Below, one piece after another: positions 1 to 9,625 of a DNA stretch of 64,000 bases (within the stretch, counting starts at the first letter, position 1; every line of letters starts with the position of its first letter). The stretch lies in assembly GCF_000340215.1 (NCBI RefSeq), contig NW_006921534.1:6251450-6315449 (forward strand), in the 5' to 3' direction. A program made the translations under genes and the position numbers. The notes beneath the pieces are model-generated. The model saw nothing but the letters and a program-made list of their open reading frames with translations. It had not been told where the DNA came from and did not search any database. Source of the DNA: Pseudocercospora fijiensis CIRAD86 (lineage: Eukaryota; Ascomycota; Dothideomycetes; Mycosphaerellales; Mycosphaerellaceae).

Positions 1-471
1 CCCGACCCCATGACAATCAACGGCACGCTCGCCAACTTCCTCCCCGTCCGCCACCAACTTCACGAAAGCACCACCACCCTCCGAGAATTCCTCCAAGCCA
101 CGCAAGAGAACTTCTGGAACATGACCGAGCACGGAAACGTCGGGCTCGACGACATCTACCGGGCCGCGGGTCTCGATCGCCACGCGTTCGGGAATCGCAC
201 GTTGTTTCTTTTTCAGCCGTTCGAACCCGCCGGTGCGCCCGACGAGAGGAGGTGGTTGGTTTTGGCCAAGAGTCGGGTCCGGATGTACCAGCCTTATGCG
301 CTGGTTGTGGAGGTGGCGAAGGCGGTGGAGGGGAGGCATAAGTTGGCGGTGATGTACGATGAGACGGTGTTTAGTCATGAGAGGGCGAGGGAGATTGCGG
401 AGGAGATTCGGGGGATTGTGGAGGGGTTTGCGGTGGGGGGTGGGGAGGGGAGGGTTTTGGAGGAGATTTGA
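1..471 (+). CDS. NRPS, C-terminal end of a condensation-type domain (5' truncated by window edge)
   Basis: The open frame enters from the left edge (Pro-Asp-Pro precedes the first Met) and stops at 469-471. About 156 residues are visible. They match the second half of an NRPS condensation domain: a G-x-x-x-N-F-L-P-V-R segment near the start, followed by the T-L-R-E-F-L-Q helix and the F-x-N-x-x-L-F-x-F-Q-P strand, ending in the short helical tail of this fold. No thiolation, adenylation or thioesterase domain follows, so this would be a terminal C domain. In fungal NRPSs that position is known to perform release by macrocyclisation. The product cannot be inferred. The codons are GC-rich without RIP damage, in contrast to the sequence that begins about 350 bp downstream. 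A stand-alone condensation-like acyltransferase is the alternative. Confidence 0.75.
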   Translation, partial: PDPMTINGTLANFLPVRHQLHESTTTLREFLQATQENFWNMTEHGNVGLDDIYRAAGLDRHAFGNRTLFLFQPFEPAGAPDERRWLVLAKSRVRMYQPYALVVEVAKAVEGRHKLAVMYDETVFSHERAREIAEEIRGIVEGFAVGGGEGRVLEEI

Positions 472-853
472 ATCATTTGATTATTGTAATAAGGGGGAAA
501 TCATGGAGTTGGGCGTTGGGTTTGGGTTTGGGGTCTTTCTTATCCTCTTCTAGATGTATAGAGGTGGCAAAATTGTTTTTGTTTCGTTCTCGAGAATTTA
601 ATCTTCCTTGTTTGCAAGTACCGATCTATAGCCTCCCTAGTTATTTGGAATCGTAGGTTACGATACGCGAGGGATAATAGGCATTCTATTCGATCTCAAA
701 TCGCGAATGTCGTATATTGCTTCGAGTAGTACGAATGTCTCGAAGTGTATTATCCTTAAGAGGACTTTGAATTCACCGACTAGGAGGTAGATTAGGGAGG
801 CCTATACGTACTAGATTGTCAATATAGCACTTCTAACCGTAGCGATAATAACG
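472..853. other. NRPS 3' flank, no gene
   Basis: I see no coding signal. Base composition shifts here from GC-rich and unmutated to TpA-rich. The stretch from about 660 on already shows the CpA/TpG depletion of RIP, before the recognisable end of the fold-back element at 854. Confidence 0.6.
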
Positions 854-2017
854 TAATCTTTGCCCCTTTAAGTTCTTTTTAATATATCTTTTTATATAGG
901 GGAGTTATAGCGTAATAATATAGAGCAAATATACTCTAATTTATATATATTTTTTCGAAAAGAATAAAATTTTTAGTCGTTGCCTCCTTAATTAATAAGC
1001 TATATAGCTTAAAACTCTAAGTTAGAGATTTTAGAATTTTAGCGTTTTTTTTAACTTGTCTTAATATACTATTTTTAGTAGTCTAAAACCTAGGCCTTAT
1101 AGTTTCACTTAATAAAAATCTATTTTAAGATTTTTCTTATAATATAGCTACTATTAGTTATACAATCTAGAATTTAAAACTTAAAAATTCTTCTTAGATT
1201 CCCTTTCGTATATCTTTTTCTTTAGACGAGTTATAGCTTAGTAATGTAAGATAAAAATACTCTAGCTTTAATCTAGTATTAGAAAATTACTAAAATTATT
1301 ATAGCTATCTACTAAGATTAGCCTAAAATTCTAGAATAAAGATTTTAAGACTTTTGCGTTTTTTAAGCCTTAGTATACTATCTTTAGCAATCTAAAACCT
1401 TAACCTAATAGTTTTACCTAGTAAGAATCTATATTAGAGCTTTTACTTTAACTAAGCTATAAATAGTCTTATAACTTAGAAAACAATATTCTTAAGAATT
1501 ATAAATTTTAAATTACTAAGCCTACAATTCTTAAGAATATTCGCTTTAGGATTTTAAGACTAATAGTAAGCGTATTAAAGATAAAAATCTCAACCTATAT
1601 TTATACTAGGTAAAACTCTTAGATCTAGGTTTTAGATTACTAAAAATAGTATACTAAGGCTTAATAAATACTAAAATCTTAAAATCTTAATTCTAGACTT
1701 TTAGGCTAATCTTAGTAGATAGCTATAGTAATTTTAGTAATTTTCTAATACTAGATAAAAAATAAAGTATTTTTGTCTTATATTACTAAGCTATAATTCG
1801 CCTAAAGAAAAAGATATACGAAAGGGAATCTAAAAAGGATTCAAGTTTTAAATTCTAGATTATATAACTAATAGTAGCTATATTACGAGGAAAATCTTAA
1901 AGGGAATTTTGATTAAGTAAAACTATAACGCCTAAGTTTTAGATTACTGAAAATAGTATATTAAGACTTAAAAAAACGCTAGAATTCTAAAATATCTAAC
2001 TTAGAGTTTTAAGCTAT

Positions 2018-2326
2018 TATAAGAACCTAAGCAAGTGAAGTCTCCTATTATGCCTTAGCAAGCCTATGTAATAATTATGTAATGTTATTACGTGCACTGC
2101 AGTGCTGTCTCGCTAGCGCAAAGCCTACTTAGCGTATACGCGGAAAAGCTCGGTCGCTCGTACGGACATACTCGGTTGCCGGCTCGGTATATATACTACT
2201 CGTACGTAGCCTAGTTAATAGTAAACGCTCTGCCCTATTCTAAGAAAGGTACGGTTTAGTTCTACTTTCTACTACGGCGATTAGTAGAGGGTGTTCTATA
2301 CGTTACTATATATCTATTTCCTTATA
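2018..2326 (+). repeat. 5' LTR of element I
   Basis: 309 bp, starting TATAAGAACC and ending TTTCCTTATA. Nearly the same sequence recurs at 8702-9010, with differences mostly C-to-T or G-to-A. Target duplication GCTAT precedes it. Confidence 0.93.
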
Positions 2327-2359
2327 GTTCTAAACCGTCTACCCTTCGTAGCGGCCTAT

Positions 2360-3720
2360 AGAACCCCGAAAGATAAACGCAAGCGATCCGAACGCGCTAG
2401 GCGCGGGAAACGCGCAGAATAATGCCCTAGGAGCGCCGATAGCATTAGAAAACGACGCAGCGATATAATAAAACGAAGCCGAATATTAGGCGCGCCGAGA
2501 AGCGACCCGCCTACGGCTCGAACGATTTCTAGCTAAGTAAGAAGTGCTTAGGCTAGAAGTATAGGCTTAAGAAGCTAAGCGAGAGAATGCGCGCCTTCGT
2601 ACCCTTAGGGACGTAGGCGATACGCTAGCTCCGAGTAGCGGCACTACTAGCGAGGGTCCTACGAGGACTCTATCTCTAGACGAGGACGAGGACGAGGAAG
2701 AATTAGCTAACGAGTCAATTTAGAGGCCTAAATCTTAGAGAGCTAAATCTATCTCGTATCGACTACCTCTTTCTAGAAGTACACTAAGCGTAGCTACTAT
2801 ACCTAGTATAAGCTACGTAGTCGCTAGTCTTGCGGCTATTAAGCCTCGCCTAAAGGAACCTAAGCCCTTTAAAGGCGATACTATTAAGGAGTCGAGGCGA
2901 TTCCTTCGAGAACTTTCTATTACCTTTATACTATCCGGAGCTACCTATTATACGGACGAAAGCAAGGTGCTTTATAGTGTTATATACCTCGTAGGCGATA
3001 CGTAGGAGCGATAGTATAATAAAAACAGCCTTAAGGACCTGTAAAATTATACCTACTAGGACTTTAAAACCTTCTATCGGGACTGCGTCGGGGACCTTAT
3101 AAACCGTATACTAGACGTAACCCTCGAGTATAAGGCGGCCCGTTAGCGTAAGGGACAGTTAGTCTAAAGCTTTGCCCCTAAGCTCGTAGTACTCGAAGAT
3201 TAACTTAGCGACTATAGCGAGGAGTATAGGATCCGCTATCTCCTCGTTAAACTCTAGCCGGCGATTCGTAGCGCGATTATTAAATACTATACGGTACTAA
3301 CGACGCGTTACGAACTCGTAGAGCTTGCGACGCGTATCGAGACCTCTAATAAGCTGTCTAGCAAACGTAAGGATCGTAACTACGATAAAACCGGAGGTAG
3401 TAGAGGCAAGAAGCGTCGATCTAATAGTTAGGCCCGTAAGTAGTAGTCAAATCGCGACCGTAGCGTAGGCGGAAAGTATACGAAGGGCGATAACTCGTAA
3501 GGCGGGTATAATATTAGTAAGGTCGAATGTTATAGCTATCGCTAGAAAGGCTATTATAAGAACGCGTACTCGAACCGCTATCTCTAGAAAGACGACAACC
3601 CTACGGTACGTAAGGTAGCCGCTAACGCTAAAGAGAAGAAGAACGACTCGAAGGCTAAGGGAAAAGATAAGGTACCTTCTAAGAGCTAGGGATAGGTATA
3701 GAATCTCAACTAAGTAGCTT
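2360..3720 (+). pseudogene. Element I Gag remnant
   Basis: Translation with stops read through gives a polar N-terminal coiled-coil stretch (about 2360-2600), an acidic Asp/Glu run (about 2675-2700) and a capsid-like region (about 2850-3350; K-P-F-K-G-D near its start). A nucleocapsid zinc knuckle follows at 3528-3569, where CX2CX4HX4C has become C-Y-S-Y...K-G-Y-Y...: the second and fourth Cys and the His all read as Tyr. These Cys/His-to-Tyr changes are what C-to-T and G-to-A mutation produces. A Lys-rich tail ends the frame. It is non-functional. Confidence 0.8.
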
Positions 3721-3724
3721 AGTA

Positions 3725-6700
3725 GTAGTAGTACTTACGGGACGCGTATACGGAGCAATCGTTACGTAAGAAGGGGAAGTGTCCGTCGAATACTTATTAG
3801 ATAATGCTACTAATATTAATATAGTATCTTAAGAATTCGTTCTACGATACTAGCCTTAGCAGATTGTTAACGCCGTACTACCTAGTACCGATAGTTTCTA
3901 GAGCGACCGAGGATACTACTACGGAGCGTATTATCTACGCTTACGGATCGCCGACTCTATAGGCTAAGAACGTATTACTACCGGAGTGTTCTACGCTTTC
4001 GAGATGCCCCTCCCTAATATTATTCTTAGTAGGCCTTAGAGGCGCGATTAAAAGATAATCGTCGATAGCTCGACGGATGCCTAGACCTATAGAAACGAAG
4101 CTATAGCGCGTTCGATACGCATACGGGAACTATAAGAATTCTAGAAGGATATACGTAACGCCCTATACGTATATACGATTAGCGTTCGCTAGCTCCGCGA
4201 TATCGCTAAAGGTTCCTCCTTGCTAGAAGAATTTAAAGACTTCGAAGACGTCTTTACTATAACGCCTAAAGCGCGATATAAGCTCCCCGAAGACGTAGAG
4301 TATACGATCGACCTAATCCCCGGAACGAAGCCGCTATATAAACCTCTCTACTATTCTTTAGGAAGAGAGCTTAGCGACCTTCGTAATTACCTAAGCTTAG
4401 CCTTAGAGAATAATTAGATCTAGCTTAGTATAAGCGAGGCGGGTACGCCGATCCTATTCGTACTAAAGAAGGATAGTAGTCTAAGACTCTACGTCGATTA
4501 TAGGGGGCTAAACGAGATTACTATTAAAAATCGTTACCCCCTACCTCTTATTAGCGAAACGCTTAATAGGCTTAAGGACGCCGAATAGTATATGTCCTTA
4601 GACCTTTAGGATATATATTACCGCATCTATATTAAGCGAGGCGACGAGTAGAAGACTACGTTCCGCACGCGGTACGGGCACTTCGAGTATAAGGTAATGC
4701 CTTTTAGGCTAACTAATGCCCCTGCTACGTTCTAAGGATACATTAATAGGGCATTAGCTAGCCTTGTTAATATTTGCTATATCGTCTACCTTAACGATAT
4801 TCTTATTTATAGCAAAACGCGAGAGGACTATATACGAGACGTACGCGCTATCCTTACGCGGCTCCGGAAGTTCGCCTTATATACGAATAGAAAGAAATGT
4901 TCCTTCTAGAAGAAAGAAGTCGAATTCCTTAGGTTTATCGTTAGTACCGAAGGCGTATCGATAGATTAGCGTAGGGTAAACGCTATTACCGAGTAGCCTC
5001 GCCTATTAACGCTAAAGGAGGTTTAATCCTTCCTTAGATTCTATAACTTCTATCGGAGGTTTATCCTAAATTACTCCCGAATCGTTATACTACTAACTGC
5101 CCTATCGAAAGGCGCTATAAATAGCCGGAAGCTAGGTTAGGTCCCGTAGGGCGAAAGCGAGGAGTAAGCGTTCCGCTAGCTAAAGGCTACCTTTAGCTCG
5201 GCCTCGATATTGCGACACTATAATCCTACGAAGCCCCTATATATCGAGACCGATGCCTCTACGTTTGCCCTAGTAGGAATTATATTACAATAGAGCGAAG
5301 ATAGGAATTAGCACCCTATTGCCTTCTAGTTACGAAAAATAGTCCTAGCCGAGACGAATTATAAGACCTATAACTAGGAGCTTCTAGCGGTTGTCGAGTT
5401 CTTTAAGTATTAGCGCCCGTATCTCGATAGCGCCTAGTATACGACCTACGTAGTTATCGACTACGCTAATCTTAAGGGCTTTATAAAGATAAAGTAGCTC
5501 GTCGGAAGGTAGGTAAGATAGGCAACCTTCCTTATATCTTTTAACTTTACTATTAAACATCGGGCTAGTAAGCGAAATCTAGCCGATACGCCTTTACGAC
5601 GTAGCGACTACGAGAGCGAGTCGTAGGCGGTAAACAACCTTCTCCCTATATTATAGTCGAAACTAGCTCTATAGTTAAATCTTCCCGACAATATCGAGCC
5701 GATTGCAAATCGCGTCTCGATTATATACGTAGGGATGCGAGACGCTACTATAACGCTAGCGGAGCGCAAGGCTTTTATTAGTAGTCCCGCAAGAGTAGCG
5801 GCTACTATCGTTAGTAACGACGGACCCTACTACGCGACGCCTAATATTATCCTTAGCTTCGTACGCACCTTATAATAGTTAGAGTAAGCGAGAGGAGGAG
5901 GCTTAGACGAGACAAGGTTACTGTCGGGTAGCCTAGCCTCTTCGAGTAGCTCTAACCTCCCGGCTAGCTATTTACGCTATAGTAACCTTATTTATTACGG
6001 TAATGCGCTATATATCCCTAAGAACTATATATTACGTACGTAACTAATACGTATATACTACGACGACCCTTTAGCTAGATACTTTAGTATAGCTAAGACT
6101 ATAGACCTAATATGCCGAAAGTACTTCTAGCCGAAGATAGCCGAGGATATTACGGCCTATGTCCGTATCTATAGAATTTGTTAACAGTCGAAGGCGAAGT
6201 GCTATCGCCTATATAGCGAGCTCGCTACGCTACCTATACTAACCCGACTATAGTAAGAATTAATAATAGACTTTATTACCGATCTTCCGCCGAGTAAGCT
6301 CGGTACCTACGTATATACTGCGATCCTCGTAATAGTCGACCGCTATATAAAGATAAGCCTCTTTATCCTAACGACGAAGAAGTATATAGTAGTAGAACTC
6401 GCGGATATCCTTTAAAGGGAGGTAATTAGGCGTTTTAGAGCGCTATTAGGCATTATTAGCGATCGTAGATCGCTATTTACTAGCTAGTTTTAGAGCGACT
6501 TCTACTTCGAAGCGTATATAAAGCGTAGGCTTAGTATAGCCTTCTATCCTTAGACTAACGGGCAAACCGAACGCGCGAATTAGACCCTCGAGTAATACCT
6601 TCGATACTATTGCTCTAAGAATTAGGATAATTAGGCTAAAATGTTGCCTTAGGCGGAGTTCGCCTATAATAATAGCGTTTATCCTACGTTGCGTATAAGC

Positions 6701-7310
6701 CCCTTTAAAATGCTCTACGGCTTTAACCCTAATTTAATGCCGAGCGTAAATAAGCTACTAGCTCGGGACGAGCTAACTAAGGGAAGGGTACTAGTAGCTA
6801 TCGACGCTACGGAGCGACTACGACAAGTATATAAAACGCTTGCGGAACGCTAGCAGAAAGCAGTAGAATACTAGGCTAAGCAATACAATATATACTATAC
6901 TGCTAAGATATATAGTATAGGTAACCTAGTCTTACTATCGACAAAGAATATTAGCTTAGATATCCTAAAGAAGAAACTTAGCCCGAAGTATATAGGGCCT
7001 TTCCGCATTATTAACGCAGTTAGAGCGTAGGCGTACCGCCTAGTACTACTATTAAGTACGAAGATCTATAATGTTTTCTATATTTCCCTCCTCGAGCCTT
7101 AGTATAGGCGCGATAGTAAGGAGTATAAGGTAAGTATACCTGTCGCTAAAGGCGATAAGTAGTAGGTAGAAACAATCGTAGCAAAGAAGATAAAGAAGCG
7201 GAAGGCGTACTACCTTATTAAGTAGCGAGGTTAGCCTAAAGAATATAACACTTAGGAGCTAGCTATTTATATTAAAGATTCTATAGCGTTAGACGAGTTC
7301 GAAGCTTAAG
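3725..7310 (+). pseudogene. Element I Pol remnant (PR-RT-RH-IN-chromodomain)
   Basis: The protease shows as L-L-D-N-A-T near 3800 (from L-L-D-S/T-G-A). RT spans about 4220-5050 with L-F-V-L-K-K-D and Y-V-D-Y-R-G-L-N. Its active-site box at 4787-4798 reads Y-L-N-D instead of Y-L-D-D. RNase H lies around 5200-5450 and the integrase core around 6240-6750, with I-S-D-R and T-N-G-Q-T-E-R motifs. An HHCC-like region lies upstream. A chromodomain follows at about 7160-7310, placing the element among the chromoviruses. Dozens of in-frame TAG/TAA codons and the Asp-to-Asn change at the catalytic site show loss of function by RIP. Confidence 0.88.
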
Positions 7311-7463
7311 CGAAGCGTAAGCGTAGGTAGTAATTAAAACAAAAGAAAATAAAACTTAAGAAAAATAGTAGATACGTACTCGTTTCGCTACTAAAAAAGG
7401 CCTATTAGCCTAGTATATATAAAGAAGGCGCCGCGTAGGCACGGCGATAGCGGGCCGCCGACT

Positions 7464-8277
7464 CTACTTATCCTTAGACTCCTCCTCCTCGTCCTCCTCT
7501 TCGATACCTATAGTGGTATCGATAGTAGCGACGGCCTTAGCGCCGACGTACTAGGCGAGGTTCTAGTACAGTTAGTATACGAAGCGTAGGTAAGACGAGG
7601 CTATAGGCAAAACTATACCTAACGACCGATCTCTACTAAGCCGGCTAAGTTAGTACTAATGTTCTTAAGGGCACCTAATAGGTTAACGTCCGTAAGGGAC
7701 CCGCTAGCGGCCCCCTTATAGGCTAGGGCTTTACCGCCTAGAGTTACCTTATTCTTGTTAATATAGAAGGCGTCGAGCGTAGATAGGATAACTAATATCG
7801 AGGTTAGTATACGAAGCGTAAGCGGAGCGTATAAGGAATATACGTACGACTATAGCGTCTAGCTCGGCCTAGAGTGCCTCTAAGGCCTCGTTAGACTCCT
7901 CGATAGAGTCGTAGCCGTCTAGGTCGTATAGGTCGCGCGTAGAGCGTACGGCGCAAATACGCGCTAGTAGCGACACTAGCGCGCGTACCGTAATAGGCGT
8001 ATAAGGGTAGTAGCTACCGCGGTAGCGATTATAGTTACGCTTAGTAGTAGGGTCTATATTACCGCCTATATAGAGCTTAGATAGGTCTACTAAAGCGAGT
8101 TAGTTACGAAGCGCGTATGCGTAGCAAGGGGCGAGAAAACATACTATTAGCCGTTATATACCTAAAGCAACGAATATAGCCCTCTAGGACTTTTAGAAGG
8201 CGCTAGGTAGGCGTAGTAGGTATCGAAGGCGGTATGCCTACGGCGCGCTTACCTAAGGTACGCGAAGAAGTAGCTAT
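7464..8277 (-). pseudogene. Antisense, apparently spliced gene inside element I 3' region
   Basis: Between the chromodomain and the 3' LTR, the opposite strand holds a readable gene. It starts at a probable ATG changed to ATA (8275-8277) and ends with TAG at 7464-7466. Three introns of 52-56 nt fit the frame: 8090-8144 (donor GTATGT, TAACTAAC branch, acceptor TTTAG), 7792-7843 (donor GTATAT, TACTAAC branch, acceptor ATTAG) and 7563-7618 (donor GTATAG, TACTAAC branch, acceptor ACTAG). The joined product would be about 215 residues, with a basic N-terminus (S-S-R-T-L-G-K-R), a central Y-I-G-G-N-I-D-P-T-T-K-R-N-Y segment and an acidic tail of consecutive Glu/Asp ending in S-K-D-K. Only a few codons are broken, all consistent with RIP. 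I recognise no family. It could be an accessory retrotransposon protein or a captured host gene. Confidence 0.6.
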
Positions 8278-8701
8278 ACTAGTAATGTTTTTTTTAGATA
8301 GATGTTCGAAAAAGAAAAATCTTTAAGTAATACTAGGGGGGCGTAAGGGGGAAGTAGATAGGGGGTAGGTAGGTAGTATTCGGAGCACTTAGGAAAAAGA
8401 AGAAGTTTTTAAGCGGGCTTCGAATGCTTTAAATACTCGCCTCGCTTTCGGATAGCTTGCGTTCTCGCGTAGCTACCGCGTTCTTAGAAATTTAGGCAAC
8501 CTCTAGTTAGTGCTAGAAGCAGCCGCGCTTTAAATCTATAAACAAATAAGCAACTACGAGGCAAATTATAACGCGCCTAGTAACTATAGCCTAGCGATAG
8601 GTGCGTATAAGACGCGCAAGTATAGCGCAGAGTGTAAGAAATAGTATAATTTACTATATTGCCCTATAGCTAGGATAGCTATACCGGGGGAAAGAGATAA
8701 T
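8278..8701 (+). other. Element I 3' untranslated region and polypurine tract
   Basis: I see no ORF. The purine run at about 8685-8698 (GGGGGAAAGAGATA) directly before the 3' LTR fits a plus-strand priming polypurine tract and supports the + orientation. Confidence 0.6.
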
Positions 8702-9010
8702 TATAAGAACCTAAGTAAGTAAAGTCTCCTATTATACCTTAGCAAGCCTATATAATAATTATATAATGTTATTACGTATACTACGGTGCTGTCTCGCTAG
8801 CGCAAAGCCTGCTTAGCGTATACGCGGAAAAGCTCGGTCGCTCGTATAGATATACTCGGTTACTAGCTTAGTATATATACTACCTATACGTAGCCTAGTT
8901 AATAGTAAACGCTCTGCCCTATTCTAAGAAAGGCACGGTTTAGTTCTACTTTCTACTACGGCGATTAGTAGAGGGTGTTCTATACGTTACTATATACCTA
9001 TTTCCTTATA
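8702..9010 (+). repeat. 3' LTR of element I
   Basis: 309-bp partner of 2018-2326, same ends. It is followed at 9011-9015 by the second copy of target duplication GCTAT, where the fold-back element resumes. Confidence 0.93.
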
Positions 9011-9164
9011 GCTATATAGCTTATTAATTTAGGAGGCATTAACTAGAAATTTTGATATTTTCCAAAAATATACATAAATTAGAGTATCTTTGTCTTATAT
9101 TCTTAAGCTATAACTCCTCTAGATAAAAAGATATATTAAAAAGAACTTGTAGGGGCAAAGATTG

Positions 9165-9625
9165 CGTTGTGAATTCTTCATTAACAATCTGGTGTATATG
9201 GAGCTCCGTCTTCTTGGCAGCCTCGATCCTCCCGTCGCTCCTCCACCTCACGTCTATGCTCGCCTTACTTTGACATCGCCGCACACCTCCCTACAGGCTA
9301 CACTTCACGTGCGGTAAAATTCCAGATCCCATCGGTCCTGGTCGAATCCGGGCTCGAGCACTCCAGCGATATTTTAAGCAAGAGGCGGTATGAAGACGCA
9401 GGAAAAGCTTCCAGGCCTTGGTTGTGGAGAAGATACCGTATGAGGGTGTTCGGTAATGGTAATGCTGGAGAGAGGTCCAGGGCGGAGGGGATGGATATGA
9501 TATAATATGGGTTCCAGACATAACTCTTCACAACGAACGATCGAGTGGAAATCTTGGAAACCACCCGCCGTATTCAGACTGGCTACTTAACTCGCTATAC
9601 CTATCCAGTGAAGAAGTGGCCGACC
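9165..9625. other. Intergenic, downstream of the GH13 gene
   Basis: CpA and TpG are normal again immediately after the fold-back end, so RIP stops sharply here. Short open frames exist on both strands, but none has a recognisable domain or convincing codon pattern. It probably holds the 3' UTR of the alpha-glucosidase gene. Confidence 0.5.

Larger units (their letters stand above)
2018..9010 (+). mobile_element. LTR retrotransposon, Gypsy/chromovirus, element I
   Basis: Two 309-bp LTRs (2018-2326 and 8702-9010) are flanked by the 5-bp target duplication GCTAT at 2013-2017 and 9011-9015, so both borders are exact. Between them, in order, are a Gag with a zinc knuckle, protease, reverse transcriptase, RNase H, integrase and chromodomain on the + strand. 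A 1.4-kb 3' region follows with an antisense gene, and a purine tract (about 8685-8698) lies just before the 3' LTR. All frames carry many TAG/TAA stops at positions expected to be Gln or Trp, the RIP signature. LTR ends are TA...TA, derived from TG...CA. The element cannot be autonomous. It lies inside fold-back copy 1. Confidence 0.93.
854..9164. mobile_element. Fold-back (long palindromic) element, copy 1, split by element I
   Basis: The outer end TAATCTTTGCCCC at 854 is mirrored by GGGGCAAAGATTG ending at 9164. Left and right sequences match as inverted repeats over their whole length. Without the LTR element inserted at 2018-9010 the unit is about 1.31 kb and almost entirely one palindrome centred near 1510. 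For example, the stretch around 1201-1265 reappears inverted around 1772-1830. Each arm is itself two diverged direct subrepeats of about 330 bp, starting near 870 and 1210, giving the order R1-R2-R2'-R1'. It is AT-rich and RIP-mutated with no coding capacity, so it is non-autonomous. The flanks show no convincing target duplication (CG on both sides at most). A related copy lies at 29772-38526. Confidence 0.75.
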
